Counted from the first letter of the stretch, positions 48,030 through 57,827 are shown. The stretch: 64,000 nt of DNA from Pseudomonas viridiflava (GCF_900601905.1 NZ_UWFA01000137.1:186001-250000); one strand, 5' to 3'. The notes: generated by a model from the sequence alone, not told the origin. Translations and numbers: made by a program.

Positions 48030-49568
48030 TCAAGCCTGGGACGCCACTGACCCAACCCCGGTCGTGGTGGTCAATCTCCCCTCCAACCTACGCTTCAACC
48101 CACGCGGCTCGATGAGCAATCGCGAACCTTGTGCAGCATTCGCCCGACCCCATTCTTCCAGCAACTCCAGGCAGGAGTGGTCGATATAGCTCAGGTTGCT
48201 CCACGGCACATGCACGGTGCTGCCCGCCGGTATGGTGCCCAGCACTTTGGTCAGCGCCGGGACCTTGAGGAAGGTGGCCGAACCCACCATGCGCAACTCG
48301 AATTCACCCTCGGTCTCCAGCGGCACCAGGCTGATTTTCAAGCGCGCCGCTTGCAGCGCGAGCTTGACCAGCGTCATGCCAAAGCCCACCAGTACCCCGG
48401 TCAGCAAATCGGTGAAGATGATCGCCGACGCGGTAGCCGCATAGGTGAACATCGGCATCCGGCCATAACGACCCAGACCGCGAAATGCCTTGAGGTCCAC
48501 CAGTTTGCAGCCGGTATACACCAGTACGCCCGCCAGGCTCGCCACCGGAATGCTTTGCAGCACGCTGGACAGCAACAACACGAAGGCCAGCAACCACAAG
48601 CCGTGGAACATGGCCGACATCCGCGTAGTCGCACCGGCCTGTACGTTGGCCGAGCTGCGCACAATAACGCCGGTCATCGGCAATGCACCGACCAGACCGC
48701 AGAGTACGTTGCCGACGCCCTGAGCGCTGAGCTCCTTGTCGAAGTCCGAACGTGGGCCGTCGTGCATGCGGTCCACCGCAGCGGCTGACAGCAGGGTTTC
48801 GGCGCTGGCGATAAAGGCGACAGCAAACGCCGCGATCAGAATGGCAGGATCCGCCAGGCTCATCAGATCAGCAGGACGCAGCCAGTCGATGGCATCGGCC
48901 AGGTTGTCCGGGACCTCCACGCGCTTGACTTGCAACGCCAGGGCAAGGCTGGCAAAAGTCGCGAGACCGACACCGAGCAGCGCGCCGGGAACAAAGCGCA
49001 GGGATTGCGGGCGGAATTTATCCCACAGCCACATCACCAGAATCGTACCCAGACCGAGGACGCCAGCCTGCATGCCGGTGCCTGGGCCGATAGCGCCGAG
49101 CAGCGTCGCAGGGAAGCCGATCAGGTTATCCAGCCCGGACGGTTTGGGCCCGCCGTCGAACATCACATGCGCTTGCGACAACACAATCAGCACGCCGATA
49201 CCCGCCAACATGCCATACACCACCGCAGGCGCGGTGACCCGGAACCAGCAGCCGAGCTTGAGGCGACCCGCGAGGATTTGCAGCACGCCGGCCAGCAGCA
49301 GAATCGGGCCGAGCATGACCATGCCATGCTCACGCACCACTTCAAACACTAATACCGCCAGCCCGGCAGCCGGGCCGCTGACCTGCAGCGGCGAACCGGC
49401 CAGCCAGCCCACCACCAGACCGCCGATGATGCCGGTAATCAGGCCTTTGGCGGGCGGCATGCCCGAGGCAATAGCGATACCCATGCACAAGGGCAGGGCC
49501 ACGAGAAAAACCACGACGGAGGCGAGCAGTTCTCGTGGCAATACGGATTTCAATTGAGTGATGCCCAT
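48030..49568 (-). CDS. SulP family anion transporter (putative bicarbonate/sulfate permease)
   Basis: 512 residues: a membrane part with about 12 helices (1-400) and a C-terminal STAS domain (about 420-490, VPALTKVLGTIPAGSTVHVPWSNLSYIDHSCLELLEEW). SulP landmarks are ALPLCMGIAIASGMPPAKGLITGIIGG and VQVSGPAAG-like LQVSGPAAGLA near 62-72. The next gene upstream on the strand is a beta-carbonic anhydrase 93 bp away; this pairing suggests bicarbonate rather than sulfate as substrate (inference, as for BicA-like SulP proteins). Confidence 0.88.
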   Translation of the reverse strand: MGITQLKSVLPRELLASVVVFLVALPLCMGIAIASGMPPAKGLITGIIGGLVVGWLAGSPLQVSGPAAGLAVLVFEVVREHGMVMLGPILLLAGVLQILAGRLKLGCWFRVTAPAVVYGMLAGIGVLIVLSQAHVMFDGGPKPSGLDNLIGFPATLLGAIGPGTGMQAGVLGLGTILVMWLWDKFRPQSLRFVPGALLGVGLATFASLALALQVKRVEVPDNLADAIDWLRPADLMSLADPAILIAAFAVAFIASAETLLSAAAVDRMHDGPRSDFDKELSAQGVGNVLCGLVGALPMTGVIVRSSANVQAGATTRMSAMFHGLWLLAFVLLLSSVLQSIPVASLAGVLVYTGCKLVDLKAFRGLGRYGRMPMFTYAATASAIIFTDLLTGVLVGFGMTLVKLALQAARLKISLVPLETEGEFELRMVGSATFLKVPALTKVLGTIPAGSTVHVPWSNLSYIDHSCLELLEEWGRANAAQGSRLLIEPRGLKRRLEGRLTTTTGVGSVASQA

Positions 49569-49661
49569 GAGGACTCTCCGGATTTCTTCAGACGTGACGA
49601 CGCCTTACGGCGCGCCTTGAAGGCGGCCGTCAGGTGTCTGAACGAGGTGAAAGTCGACTGT

Positions 49662-50393
49662 CTAGTAGCGAGACTTCGGCGTGGCCGTTGGCGTCGGATG
49701 ATCACCATCCAGGGCCAGGAAGCGACCCTGCTCGGCGTCGTAGGCCTTGATGCCACAGGTTTCGATGTCGTAGACCCAGCCGTGGATGAACAGCTCGCCG
49801 CTGGCCATTTTCGAGGCTACCGAAGGGTGTGTACGCAAGTGCTGCAACTGCGCGATGACGTTCTCTTCGGTCAGAACATGCATCGTTTCTTTTTCGCCGG
49901 TGCAATGGCAGTTGTCTTCAACCACGGTGCGGGCGACCTCGGCATGGCGCAGCCAGGCCGTGACCGTTGGCATTTTCGCCAGGCTTTTCGGGTTGAGGAC
50001 TGCACGCATGGCGCCGCAATCGGAGTGGCCGCAGACGATGATGTGATGCACACCCAGGGCCATGACCGCATATTCGATGGCAGTGGAAACACCGCCATTC
50101 ATGGGGCCATAAGGCGGAACGACGTTGCCGACGTTGCGCGTTACAAAAAGGTCGCCCGGCGAGCTGTTGGTGATCAGCTCTGGCACGATGCGCGAGTCAG
50201 CGCAGGTAATGAACATGGCCCGCGGCTGTTGCGCCGTTGCCAGTTTTTTGAACAGCTCCTGCTGCTCGGGGAAGACTTCATGGCGAAAGTGCTTGAAGCC
50301 TTCAACGATGTGCGCGAGTGCAACATCGGCAGATTCAGCCTGTGGCTTGGCGTCGGCCACTGCAGGCAGATCTTTTTTATCCAGGTCGCTCAT
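49662..50393 (-). CDS. Beta-class carbonic anhydrase
   Basis: Interconverts CO2 and bicarbonate in the cytoplasm. 243 residues; zinc site Cys in ITCADSR, and HSDC in VCGHSDCGAM provides the His and second Cys. NVGNVVPPYG follows, as in the family. The ATG at 50393 begins MSDLDKKDLPAVAD after AGAGGATC; an upstream in-frame extension of 26 codons is unlikely. It is probably co-transcribed with the SulP gene; PA0102-PA0103 have the same pairing. Confidence 0.94.
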   Translation of the reverse strand: MSDLDKKDLPAVADAKPQAESADVALAHIVEGFKHFRHEVFPEQQELFKKLATAQQPRAMFITCADSRIVPELITNSSPGDLFVTRNVGNVVPPYGPMNGGVSTAIEYAVMALGVHHIIVCGHSDCGAMRAVLNPKSLAKMPTVTAWLRHAEVARTVVEDNCHCTGEKETMHVLTEENVIAQLQHLRTHPSVASKMASGELFIHGWVYDIETCGIKAYDAEQGRFLALDGDHPTPTATPKSRY

Positions 50394-50574
50394 GTCTGAT
50401 CCTCTTGACGGATTGATGTGGATTTCTACTGCTTCCCGAAGAAAATCCGTACTACTGGCATCGCACAACAAATCCGTTTGTCAGCGCCCAACGGGGTCAC
50501 GCAGATTTGCAGGCTAACCGTCAAAACTTAACTGAAACTGAATGTAGCCCTCTGGGACGGGCCTTCCAGCCAGA

Positions 50575-50602
50575 CGGCACTGGTAGCCCAAAGCCAGTGC
50601 CG
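50575..50602 (-). terminator. Terminator of the aromatic aminotransferase gene
   Basis: Nine-bp perfect stem CGGCACTGG/CCAGTGCCG with a 10-base loop, 17 bases after the stop. On the plus strand a TTTT follows, so it may work in both directions. Confidence 0.6.
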
Positions 50603-50618
50603 ACTGTTTTACGGCGCT

Positions 50619-51818
50619 TCAGCCTTCGCAAACACTGGCGAAAGCGTCGACTACCTTACCGAGATTCTGCTCATTCAAGCCAGCCATACAGACTCGGCCA
50701 CTGCTGATCAGATAAACGGCGTGCTCGCTTCGCAGCGTGTCCACCTGGGCGCTGCTGAAACCGGTGTAACTGAACATGCCGCTCTGCCGCAGGATATAGC
50801 TGAAGTCGCGGTGCGGCATCTTCACGTTGAGGGCGGCCACCAGTTGCTGACGCATGTCGATGATGCGCAGGCGCATGGCTTCAACTTCCGCCAGCCATTG
50901 ATTGCGCAGTTGCGGGTCGTTGAGCACGGCAGACACCACCAGAGCGCCGTGCTTTGGCGGGCTGGAGTAGTTGCGGCGTACTGTTGCCTTGAGTTGCCCG
51001 AGCACCTTGTCGGCCATGGCCGCGTCCGGACAGACAATCGACAGGCCACCGACGCGCTCGCCATACAGCGAGAAAATCTTCGAGAACGAATTGCTGACCA
51101 GCACGGTCAAGCCCGCATCGGCCATGGCGCGAATCGCGTAGGCGTCACGCTCCATGCCTTCGCCAAAGCCTTGGTAGGCGGTATCCAGAAAGGGGATCAA
51201 CTGACGCTCGGCGATCAACGGGATCAGTTGGTCCCACTGCTCGACAGACAAATCCGCGCCAGTCGGGTTGTGGCAGCAAGGGTGCAGCAGCACGATGCTG
51301 AACGGCGGCAGGCTCTGCAGCGCGCCCAGCATGCCGTCGAAGTTCACACCGCCGGTGGCGGCATCGAAGTACGGGTAGGTGTTGACCTTGAAGCCCGCAC
51401 CGCCGAATAGCGCATGGTGGTTTTCCCAGGTCGGATCACTGACCCAGACCTGCGAATCGGGGTACGCCGACTTGAGGAAGTCCGCCCCGACTTTCAGTGC
51501 ACCCGAGCCGCCAACGCTTTGGATAGTGGCGATACGACCGGCGCGCAATGCCGGATGCTGCGCGCCAAACAGCAGTTCCTGAACGCCACGACGGTAGCTG
51601 TCCAGGCCTTCCATCGGCAGATAGACACAGGCGGCCTGCGGCCCTTCGAGGACCTGGCGCTGCGCTTCGACTGCCGAAGCCAGTCGCGGAATACGCCCTT
51701 GCTCGTCGTAATACAGACCGATGCTGAGATTGACCTTGGCGGCATTCGGATCTTTGTGGAAGGTATCCATCAACGACAGGATCGGATCACCAGCATAAGA
51801 CTCAACGTGGGCAAACAT
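50619..51818 (-). CDS. Aromatic amino acid aminotransferase (class I, TyrB-like)
   Basis: PLP enzyme that interconverts Phe/Tyr and their 2-keto acids. 399 residues of the aspartate/aromatic aminotransferase subfamily: the PLP-lysine motif [17 protein letters not shown] (Lys near 246), HNPTGADLS, and the C-terminal RVCMAGLN carrying the substrate-binding Arg. AGGAGTTGTCCGCCC precedes the ATG. Aspartate aminotransferase is the alternative. The neighbouring Lrp regulator and AroP permease favour the aromatic reading. Confidence 0.9.
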   Translation of the reverse strand: MFAHVESYAGDPILSLMDTFHKDPNAAKVNLSIGLYYDEQGRIPRLASAVEAQRQVLEGPQAACVYLPMEGLDSYRRGVQELLFGAQHPALRAGRIATIQSVGGSGALKVGADFLKSAYPDSQVWVSDPTWENHHALFGGAGFKVNTYPYFDAATGGVNFDGMLGALQSLPPFSIVLLHPCCHNPTGADLSVEQWDQLIPLIAERQLIPFLDTAYQGFGEGMERDAYAIRAMADAGLTVLVSNSFSKIFSLYGERVGGLSIVCPDAAMADKVLGQLKATVRRNYSSPPKHGALVVSAVLNDPQLRNQWLAEVEAMRLRIIDMRQQLVAALNVKMPHRDFSYILRQSGMFSYTGFSSAQVDTLRSEHAVYLISSGRVCMAGLNEQNLGKVVDAFASVCEG

Positions 51819-52025
51819 GGGCGGACAACTCCTGAGAAAAGAGGCAGAACATGAAACCGTGGCAGGCCCAGGGTTTTCAGTTACTCACACAACAAGCGCG
51901 CATCCTACACAACGCAGAATCAGCGCGCATTCAAACCTTGCCAAATGCATGAATCATGCATTTTCAACGTGATATTCGGCTTTTTGATGCATCCGCACAG
52001 GCCATCACCCTGCGACCATAAATCG

Positions 52026-52505
52026 TCACACCGTGGCGATGCTGTTTTCCTTGAGGCGTTCCAGTACGACGGAGGTCTTGAGGTGGGAAACACAATTTGT
52101 CGCGGAAATCCGCGCCATCAGCTGATTCAGGCTGGCCAGATCTGCCACCGCCGCCTTGAGGTTGTAGTCCGCGTCCCCGGTTGTCTTGTAAGCATCAATG
52201 ATCGCGCTTTCGGTGGCTATGAATCCCTGAAAGCCTTCCGAATGTTCAGGACGATGACTGATCAACTTGACCTCGACCATCGCTACCACTTCCAGGTTCA
52301 TGGCCTGCGGTGCCAGACGTGCGTGATAGCCGAGAATCAGGCGGGCCTGCTCCAGAGCGATTCTGCGCCGTGAACACTGCGATGCAGACAGGCCGATAAG
52401 ATCACTCAGCTCCTGATTGGTCAGGCGCCCGTTGGCCTGCAGCAACGTCAGGATGTGCAGATCAAAATCGTCGATCTCGTTGACTCTCATGGGTGTCGGA
52501 TCCAT
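52026..52505 (-). CDS. Lrp/AsnC family transcriptional regulator
   Basis: 159 residues (154 if the ATG at 52490 is used). An N-terminal helix-turn-helix (IDDFDLHILTLLQANGRLTNQELSDLIGLSASQCSRRR) is followed by a C-terminal RAM ligand-binding domain (about 70-150, GDADYNLKAAVADL). Lrp-type regulators respond to amino acids. It lies between the aromatic aminotransferase and the divergent AroP gene, so aromatic amino acids are likely effectors and these two genes likely targets (inference). Confidence 0.9.
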   Translation of the reverse strand: MDPTPMRVNEIDDFDLHILTLLQANGRLTNQELSDLIGLSASQCSRRRIALEQARLILGYHARLAPQAMNLEVVAMVEVKLISHRPEHSEGFQGFIATESAIIDAYKTTGDADYNLKAAVADLASLNQLMARISATNCVSHLKTSVVLERLKENSIATV

Positions 52506-52706
52506 CGCAATTCAAAGGCTCTGGGCGCAAAGCGTAACAGTTTCTGCTTGACGCTTGGCCAATGGCGGGTAGCCTGCCTGCACCTTTTTGCTGCGCATGA
52601 TCAACCAGTCGGCTGACGCGTGGCATCTGCCTTGACGGCCCCACGTCCATAGCCTGCATTGGCGGCTTACTTGCTTTCGGTATCCTCACTCGGATCAGGA
52701 CCCTTC

Positions 52707-54059
52707 ATGAACGAACAGAACTCCGCTACTCAGCTGCATCGGGGGCTCAAGAATCGGCATATCCAGCTGATCGCTCTGGGCGGCGCCATTGGTACCGGGC
52801 TTTTCCTGGGCATTGCCCACACGATCAATATGGCGGGGCCGTCCGTCATCCTCGGCTACGCCATTGCCGGCCTGATCGCTTTCTTCATCATGCGCCAGCT
52901 CGGCGAGATGGTTGTTGAAGAGCCCGTTGCCGGTACGTTCAGTCACTTCGCCAACCGCTACTGGGGCCCGTTCGCAGGTTTCATGTCCGGCTGGAATTAC
53001 TGGGTGCTGTATGTGCTGGTGGGCATGGCTGAACTCACCGCCGTGGGCCAGTACGTGCAGTACTGGTGGCCTGAAACGCCGACCTGGGTGTCTGCCGCGA
53101 TCTTCTTTGTAGTGATCAACCTGATCAACCTGACCAGCGTGAAGATCTTCGGGGAAATGGAATTCTGGTTTTCCATGATCAAGATCGTCGCGATTATCAG
53201 CATGATCGTCTTTGGCGCCTGGCTGCTGGCCAGCGGTACCGGCGGGCCTGATGCGAGCGTCGCCAACCTGTGGCAGTACGGCGGTTTCTTCCCCAATGGG
53301 ATCAGCGGGCTGGTGATGGCCATGGCCTTCATCATGTTTTCTTTCGGTGGCCTGGAGCTGGTCGGTATTACCGCCGCAGAAGCGCAAGACCCGAAACGCA
53401 GCATCCCCAAGGCCACTAATCAGGTGATCTACCGGATTCTGATTTTCTACGTCGGCGCACTGGGTATCCTGCTTTCGCTGTACCCGTGGCAGAAAGTCGT
53501 GACCGGCGGCAGCCCGTTCGTGCTGATCTTCCACGCGCTGGACAGTAACGTGGTCGCCACCATCCTTAACGTGGTGGTGCTCACCGCCGCCCTCTCGGTC
53601 TACAACAGCTGCGTCTACAGCAACAGCCGCATGTTGTTTGGCCTGGCCATGCAGGGCAATGCGCCCAAGGCACTGCTCAAGGTCAACCGTCGCGGCGTCC
53701 CGCTGCTGGCCCTGGGTGTGTCGGCAACGGCGACCGGGTTGTGCGTGCTGATCAACTACGTCATGCCCGCCAAAGCCTTCGAGTTGCTGATGGCGCTGGT
53801 GGTGTCGGCGCTGGTGCTGAACTGGATCATTATCAGCATCACTCACTTGAAGTTTCGCAAGGCCAAGCGTGAAGCAGGCGAAGACACGCTGTACAAGAGC
53901 TGGGGCTACCCGGCGACCAACTACATCTGCCTGGCGTTTCTGCTGGGGATCCTGGTGATCATGTCCGTTACCCCGGGCATTTCGCTGTCAGTGCTGCTGA
54001 TTCCGGTGTGGCTGATTGCGATGGGTGTGGCTTATAGGCTCAAGACGCGTAAGGCCTGA
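52707..54059 (+). CDS. aroP: Aromatic amino acid permease (AroP/PheP type)
   Basis: Inner-membrane proton symporter of the amino acid transporter (AAT) family; 450 residues, 12 helices. It begins MNEQNSATQLHRGLKNRHI, then IALGGAIGTGLFLG, the family's first-helix signature. GEMVVEEPVAGTFSHFANRYWGPFAGFMSGWNYW (about 69-102) is the AAT signature, and the later FSFGGLELVGITAAEAQDP also fits. AGGACCCTTC precedes the ATG. Divergent from the Lrp gene. The exact substrate is inferred from AroP resemblance. Confidence 0.9.
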   Translation: MNEQNSATQLHRGLKNRHIQLIALGGAIGTGLFLGIAHTINMAGPSVILGYAIAGLIAFFIMRQLGEMVVEEPVAGTFSHFANRYWGPFAGFMSGWNYWVLYVLVGMAELTAVGQYVQYWWPETPTWVSAAIFFVVINLINLTSVKIFGEMEFWFSMIKIVAIISMIVFGAWLLASGTGGPDASVANLWQYGGFFPNGISGLVMAMAFIMFSFGGLELVGITAAEAQDPKRSIPKATNQVIYRILIFYVGALGILLSLYPWQKVVTGGSPFVLIFHALDSNVVATILNVVVLTAALSVYNSCVYSNSRMLFGLAMQGNAPKALLKVNRRGVPLLALGVSATATGLCVLINYVMPAKAFELLMALVVSALVLNWIIISITHLKFRKAKREAGEDTLYKSWGYPATNYICLAFLLGILVIMSVTPGISLSVLLIPVWLIAMGVAYRLKTRKA

Positions 54060-54110
54060 TTTTTGGGATTCTATGTCTTGAGCTGTAATGCCCAAGACTC
54101 AATTGATCGA

Positions 54111-54199
54111 GTGGGAGCGAGCTTGCTCGCGAAGAGGCAGTGCATCCGACACTTCTCCATAGGCCTGAACATTGCCTTCGCGAGCAAGCTCGCTCCCAC
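54111..54199. repeat. REP pair after aroP
   Basis: Inverted GTGGGAGCGAGCTTGCTCGC pair and complement between convergent aroP and the radical SAM gene. Confidence 0.9.
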
Positions 54200-54220
54200 A
54201 TAGATCCCCCAAATCTGCCG

Positions 54221-55279
54221 CTACAACAACGACATCTGCCCACCCGGTGGGCAGAACGCTTCACAGTCCAGCTTGAAGCTTTCGCGCTGGTTGAGCCCCA
54301 GACGCTTGATCGCAATCCCGTAGCGCTGGGCCAACAGGTCGGCAAACGGTCCCTCGCCGCGCATGCGCACGCCAAAACGGCTGTCATAGACTTCGCCGCC
54401 GCGTACCTGGCGCACCAGACTCATCACGTGCTCGGCCCGCTGCGGATAGTGAGCGTGCAGCCACTCCTCGAACAGCGGCGCGACCTCCAGCGGCAGGCGC
54501 AGCATCACGTAACTGGCACTCAATGCCCCGGCCGCCTTGGCTTCGGCGAGCAGCGCCTCAAGCTCCATGTCGTTGATCATCGGGATCATGGGCGCGCACA
54601 ACACGCCCACCGGAATCCCAGCATCGCGCATCACCCGGATCGCTCGCAGCCTGGCCTTGGGCGCTGCCGCCCGTGGTTCAAGAATGCGTTTGAGCTCGTC
54701 GTCCAGGGTGGTCAGGCTGATGAACACGGAGATCAGGTTCTGCTTCGCCAACTCCGCCAGCAAGTCCAGGTCGCGCAGGATCAATGAACCCTTGGTGATG
54801 ATCGTCACCGGGTGGCGATAGCGCAGCAGCACTTCAAGCACGGCGCGGGTGATTTTGTATTCGCGCTCGATGGGCTGATACGGATCGGTATTGGCCCCCA
54901 GCGTGATCGGCGCGCAGCGGTAGCCGGGCTTGGACAATTGCTGCTCCAGCACCGCAGCGGCGTTGGTCTTGGCGATCAGCTTCGTCTCGAAATCCAGCCC
55001 CGGCGACATGTCCCAATAGGCATGGCTGGGCCGCGCATAGCAGTAGATGCAGCCGTGTTCGCAACCACGATAAGGGTTGATCGAGCGATCAAACGGGATG
55101 TCTGGCGAGCTGTTGCGAGTGATGATGCTTTTCGCCGTCTCGGCGGTGACCTGGGTGCCTTGAGTCAGCGGTACTTCCTGATACCAGCCGTCATCTTCAG
55201 CCACTGAACGGGCCGGCGCAAAACGGTTATGCGGATTGCTGGCGGTGCCCCGGCCGCGAGGCGGGAAGATCAGGGACAT
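54221..55279 (-). CDS. PA0069-family radical SAM protein, LexA-controlled
   Basis: 352-residue cytoplasmic iron-sulfur enzyme. The cluster motif is CEHGCIYC (NPYRGCEHGCIYCYARPSHAY, about residue 70-90), related to spore photoproduct lyase and the Rv2578c group. TLGANTDPYQPIEREYKITR and VTIITKGSLILRDLDLLAEL follow. The reaction is unknown. A perfect LexA box lies 18 bases upstream of the ATG, and PA0069 belongs to the LexA regulon of P. aeruginosa as I recall, so a DNA-damage role is likely. AGGAGAAAAACCC precedes the start. Confidence 0.9.
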   Translation of the reverse strand: MSLIFPPRGRGTASNPHNRFAPARSVAEDDGWYQEVPLTQGTQVTAETAKSIITRNSSPDIPFDRSINPYRGCEHGCIYCYARPSHAYWDMSPGLDFETKLIAKTNAAAVLEQQLSKPGYRCAPITLGANTDPYQPIEREYKITRAVLEVLLRYRHPVTIITKGSLILRDLDLLAELAKQNLISVFISLTTLDDELKRILEPRAAAPKARLRAIRVMRDAGIPVGVLCAPMIPMINDMELEALLAEAKAAGALSASYVMLRLPLEVAPLFEEWLHAHYPQRAEHVMSLVRQVRGGEVYDSRFGVRMRGEGPFADLLAQRYGIAIKRLGLNQRESFKLDCEAFCPPGGQMSLL

Positions 55280-55296
55280 GGGTTTTTCTCCTGTAG

Positions 55297-55312
55297 CTGT
55301 ATGTGCATACAG
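55297..55312 (-). promoter_or_regulatory. LexA (SOS) box upstream of the radical SAM gene
   Basis: CTGTATGTGCATACAG, a perfect palindrome fitting CTG-N10-CAG with the flanking AT preference of the LexA consensus. Seventeen bases separate it from the ATG at 55279, so it probably overlaps the promoter or transcript start. Confidence 0.88.
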
Positions 55313-55378
55313 TACAGGATAAGCAGCCTGTTTCTCTAGCTCACCGATAAAAGGCCTGTTCAGCTACAACACCGAACC

Positions 55379-55471
55379 TGTGGGAGCGAGCTTGCTCGCG
55401 AAGAAGTCAGTACGGTCGGCACGTTATCTGCGCCTGAAATATTGTCTTCGCGAGCAAGCTCGCTCCCACAG
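55379..55471. repeat. REP pair upstream of the radical SAM gene
   Basis: Inverted CTGTGGGAGCGAGCTTGCTC pair between yheV (same strand, upstream) and the radical SAM promoter. Confidence 0.9.
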
Positions 55472-55491
55472 GTTGTCCTCCAGCGGTCAAC

Positions 55492-55779
55492 TCAACTCGG
55501 ATCAACCGGTTTCTTGAGCTTGGGATTCGGGAAGAACTGCACCCCCTGAACCTTCGGGTCGATGGCCTTGACCGCGATCCTGTTGACGCGCGTACCCAGC
55601 TCGTTCGGCACCGAATTGCCCTGGTCGTTGAGGGTGTCGCTATAGCCGCAACCCACGCACTCACGATGGGGAACGTCGTTTTCGCTCCACATCATGAGTT
55701 TGTCCGGCTCGCTGCACGCCGGGCAGACGGCCCCAGCGATGAAGCGCTTCTTGGTAATGACTACCGGTGTATCGGTCAT
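55492..55779 (-). CDS. yheV: YheV-type putative zinc ribbon protein
   Basis: 95 residues with two CxxC pairs (AVCPACSEP and HRECVGCGYSD) forming a zinc ribbon, followed by a tail KVQGVQFFPNPKLKKP. It matches the TIGR02443/YheV family, always found next to prlC. It overlaps prlC by 4 bp, so the two are translationally coupled. Function unknown. Confidence 0.9.
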   Translation of the reverse strand: MTDTPVVITKKRFIAGAVCPACSEPDKLMMWSENDVPHRECVGCGYSDTLNDQGNSVPNELGTRVNRIAVKAIDPKVQGVQFFPNPKLKKPVDPS

Positions 55780-57827
55780 GCTGCCGCTTCCTCACTCAGG
55801 CCACTGTGGCGCAAGAGTGCGTCAATCGAAGGCTCGCGTCCGCGGAAGTCGACGAACAGCACCATCGGCGCCTGGGAACCGCCGCGCGCCAGGATCGCCT
55901 CGCGGAACGCCCGGCCGGTCTCGGCATTGAGCACGCCATCTTCTTCGAACTTGGAGAACGCATCGGCCGACAGCACTTCAGCCCACTTGTAGCTGTAGTA
56001 ACCGGCGGCATAACCACCGGCAAAGATATGCGCAAAACTGTTCGGGAAGCGGTTGTAGGCGGGCGGACGCATCACCGACACTTCATCGCGAATGCCTTCG
56101 AGCACCTGCGCGACGCTGCGACCGTCGCCATGGGTGGCGTGCAGTTCGAAGTCGAACAGGGAGAACTCCAGCTGACGGACCATCATCAGGCCGGACTGGA
56201 AGTTCTTCGCCGCAAGCATTTTTTCCAGCAGGTCCTGTGGCAACGCCTCGCCGGTCTTGTAATGCCCGGAAATCAGCGCCAGACCTTCCGGCTCCCAGCA
56301 CCAGTTCTCCATGAACTGGCTTGGCAATTCCACGGCGTCCCAAGCCACGCCGTTGATGCCGGACACGCCCGCATGCTCGACGCGGGTCAGCAGGTGATGC
56401 AGACCGTGGCCGAATTCGTGGAACAGGGTGGTCACTTCATCGTGGGTCAGCAACGCAGGCTGGCCAGGGGAAGCCGGTGTGAAATTGCACACCAGGTTGG
56501 CCACCGGGCTTTGCAGCTGGCCTTGAGCGGTGCGACGACGGTCGCGAGCGCCGTCCATCCAGGCACCGCCACGCTTGTTGGCGCGGGCGTACAGGTCGAA
56601 GAAGAAACGTCCGACGTGCTGGCCGTTTTCCTTGATCTCGAACAGGCGCACGTCCGAATGCCAGGTATCGAAGCCTTTCTGCTCGGCGATTTCGATGCCG
56701 TACAGACGCTGGACAATGGCGAACAGGCCGCCCAGCACTTTATCGATGGGGAAGTAGGCCCGCAGTGCTTCCTGAGAAACGCTGTAGCGCTGCTCACGGA
56801 GTTTCTCACCGTAAAAGCCGCTGTCCCAGCTTTGCAGGTCCGGGCAGCCTTGCTCGGCGGCATAGGCCTTGAGCTGTTGCAGGTCTTGCGCGGCAAATGG
56901 CTTGCTGCGCTTGGCCAGATCGCGCAGAAACGTCAGCACCTGATCGCTGGACTCAGCCATCTTGGTCGCCAGGCTCAGTTCCGAGAAGCTGGCAAAGCCC
57001 AACAGGCCAGCCAGTTCCTGGCGCAGATCGAGAATCTGCTCCATCACCGGGCCATTGTCGTTCTTGCCAGCGTTCGGGCCCTGGTCCGAGGCGCGGGTGC
57101 AGTACGCGGCGTAGACTTCTTCACGCAGGGCGCGGTCTTCGGCGTAGGTCATCACCGCGTAGTAGCTCGGGAATTCCAGGGTGATCAGGAAACCTTCCAG
57201 ATCCCGGGCCTGGGCCGCTGCGGCCATTTGCTGTTTGGCGGAGTCGGTCAGACCGGCCAGCGAGGCTTTGTCCGTGACCAGCTTGGTCCAGGCCTGAGTG
57301 GCATCCAGCAGCTGGTTGGAAAACTGGCTGCCCAGCTCCGACAGTTTGCTTTGCACTTCGGCGTAGCGCTTCTGCTGCTCGGGCGGCAAGTCGATGCCCG
57401 ACAGGCGGAAGTCGCGCAGGGACTGCTCAAGAATGGTTTTCTGCGCCACATCGAAACCGGCCGCTTCGGGGCTATTGGCCAAGGCTTCGAAGGCCTGGAA
57501 CAGCTCGCGGTTCTGACCCATTTCGGTGGAGTAAGCGCTCAATGCGGGCAGGCATGACTCGTAGGCTTCACGCAGTTCGGCGCTGTTGCACACGGCATTG
57601 AGGTGGCTGACCGGGCTCCAGGCGGCGCCGAGACGGTCGTTGAGTTCGTCCATCGCCAACACAAGCCCGGCCCATGTAGGCTGCGAGCCTTGCTTGACGA
57701 GGATCTCGGCAATCGCTGCGCGGTTGTCGGCGAGAATCTGTTCAATGGCGGGTTTGACATGCTCGGCACGAATCGCCGAAAAAGGTGGCAGGTCGTAGGA
57801 TTGCAGAAGCGGGTTGTTCGCGCTCAC
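55776..57827 (-). CDS. prlC: Oligopeptidase A
   Basis: Cytoplasmic M3 zinc metallopeptidase that degrades cleaved signal peptides and other oligopeptides. 683 residues; catalytic HEFGHGLHHLL (the HExxH zinc site) near residue 470. I start at the GTG at 57827 (SANNPLLQSYDLPPF follows), preceded by AAGGTGC; the longer frame upstream begins with unrelated residues. Operon with yheV. Confidence 0.95.
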   Translation of the reverse strand: MSANNPLLQSYDLPPFSAIRAEHVKPAIEQILADNRAAIAEILVKQGSQPTWAGLVLAMDELNDRLGAAWSPVSHLNAVCNSAELREAYESCLPALSAYSTEMGQNRELFQAFEALANSPEAAGFDVAQKTILEQSLRDFRLSGIDLPPEQQKRYAEVQSKLSELGSQFSNQLLDATQAWTKLVTDKASLAGLTDSAKQQMAAAAQARDLEGFLITLEFPSYYAVMTYAEDRALREEVYAAYCTRASDQGPNAGKNDNGPVMEQILDLRQELAGLLGFASFSELSLATKMAESSDQVLTFLRDLAKRSKPFAAQDLQQLKAYAAEQGCPDLQSWDSGFYGEKLREQRYSVSQEALRAYFPIDKVLGGLFAIVQRLYGIEIAEQKGFDTWHSDVRLFEIKENGQHVGRFFFDLYARANKRGGAWMDGARDRRRTAQGQLQSPVANLVCNFTPASPGQPALLTHDEVTTLFHEFGHGLHHLLTRVEHAGVSGINGVAWDAVELPSQFMENWCWEPEGLALISGHYKTGEALPQDLLEKMLAAKNFQSGLMMVRQLEFSLFDFELHATHGDGRSVAQVLEGIRDEVSVMRPPAYNRFPNSFAHIFAGGYAAGYYSYKWAEVLSADAFSKFEEDGVLNAETGRAFREAILARGGSQAPMVLFVDFRGREPSIDALLRHSGLSEEAAA

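Noticed and set aside
55767..57557. 596-codon open frame on the plus strand
   Set aside because: Antisense to prlC, which has its HEFGH site and conserved length; the opposite frame has no recognisable domain.
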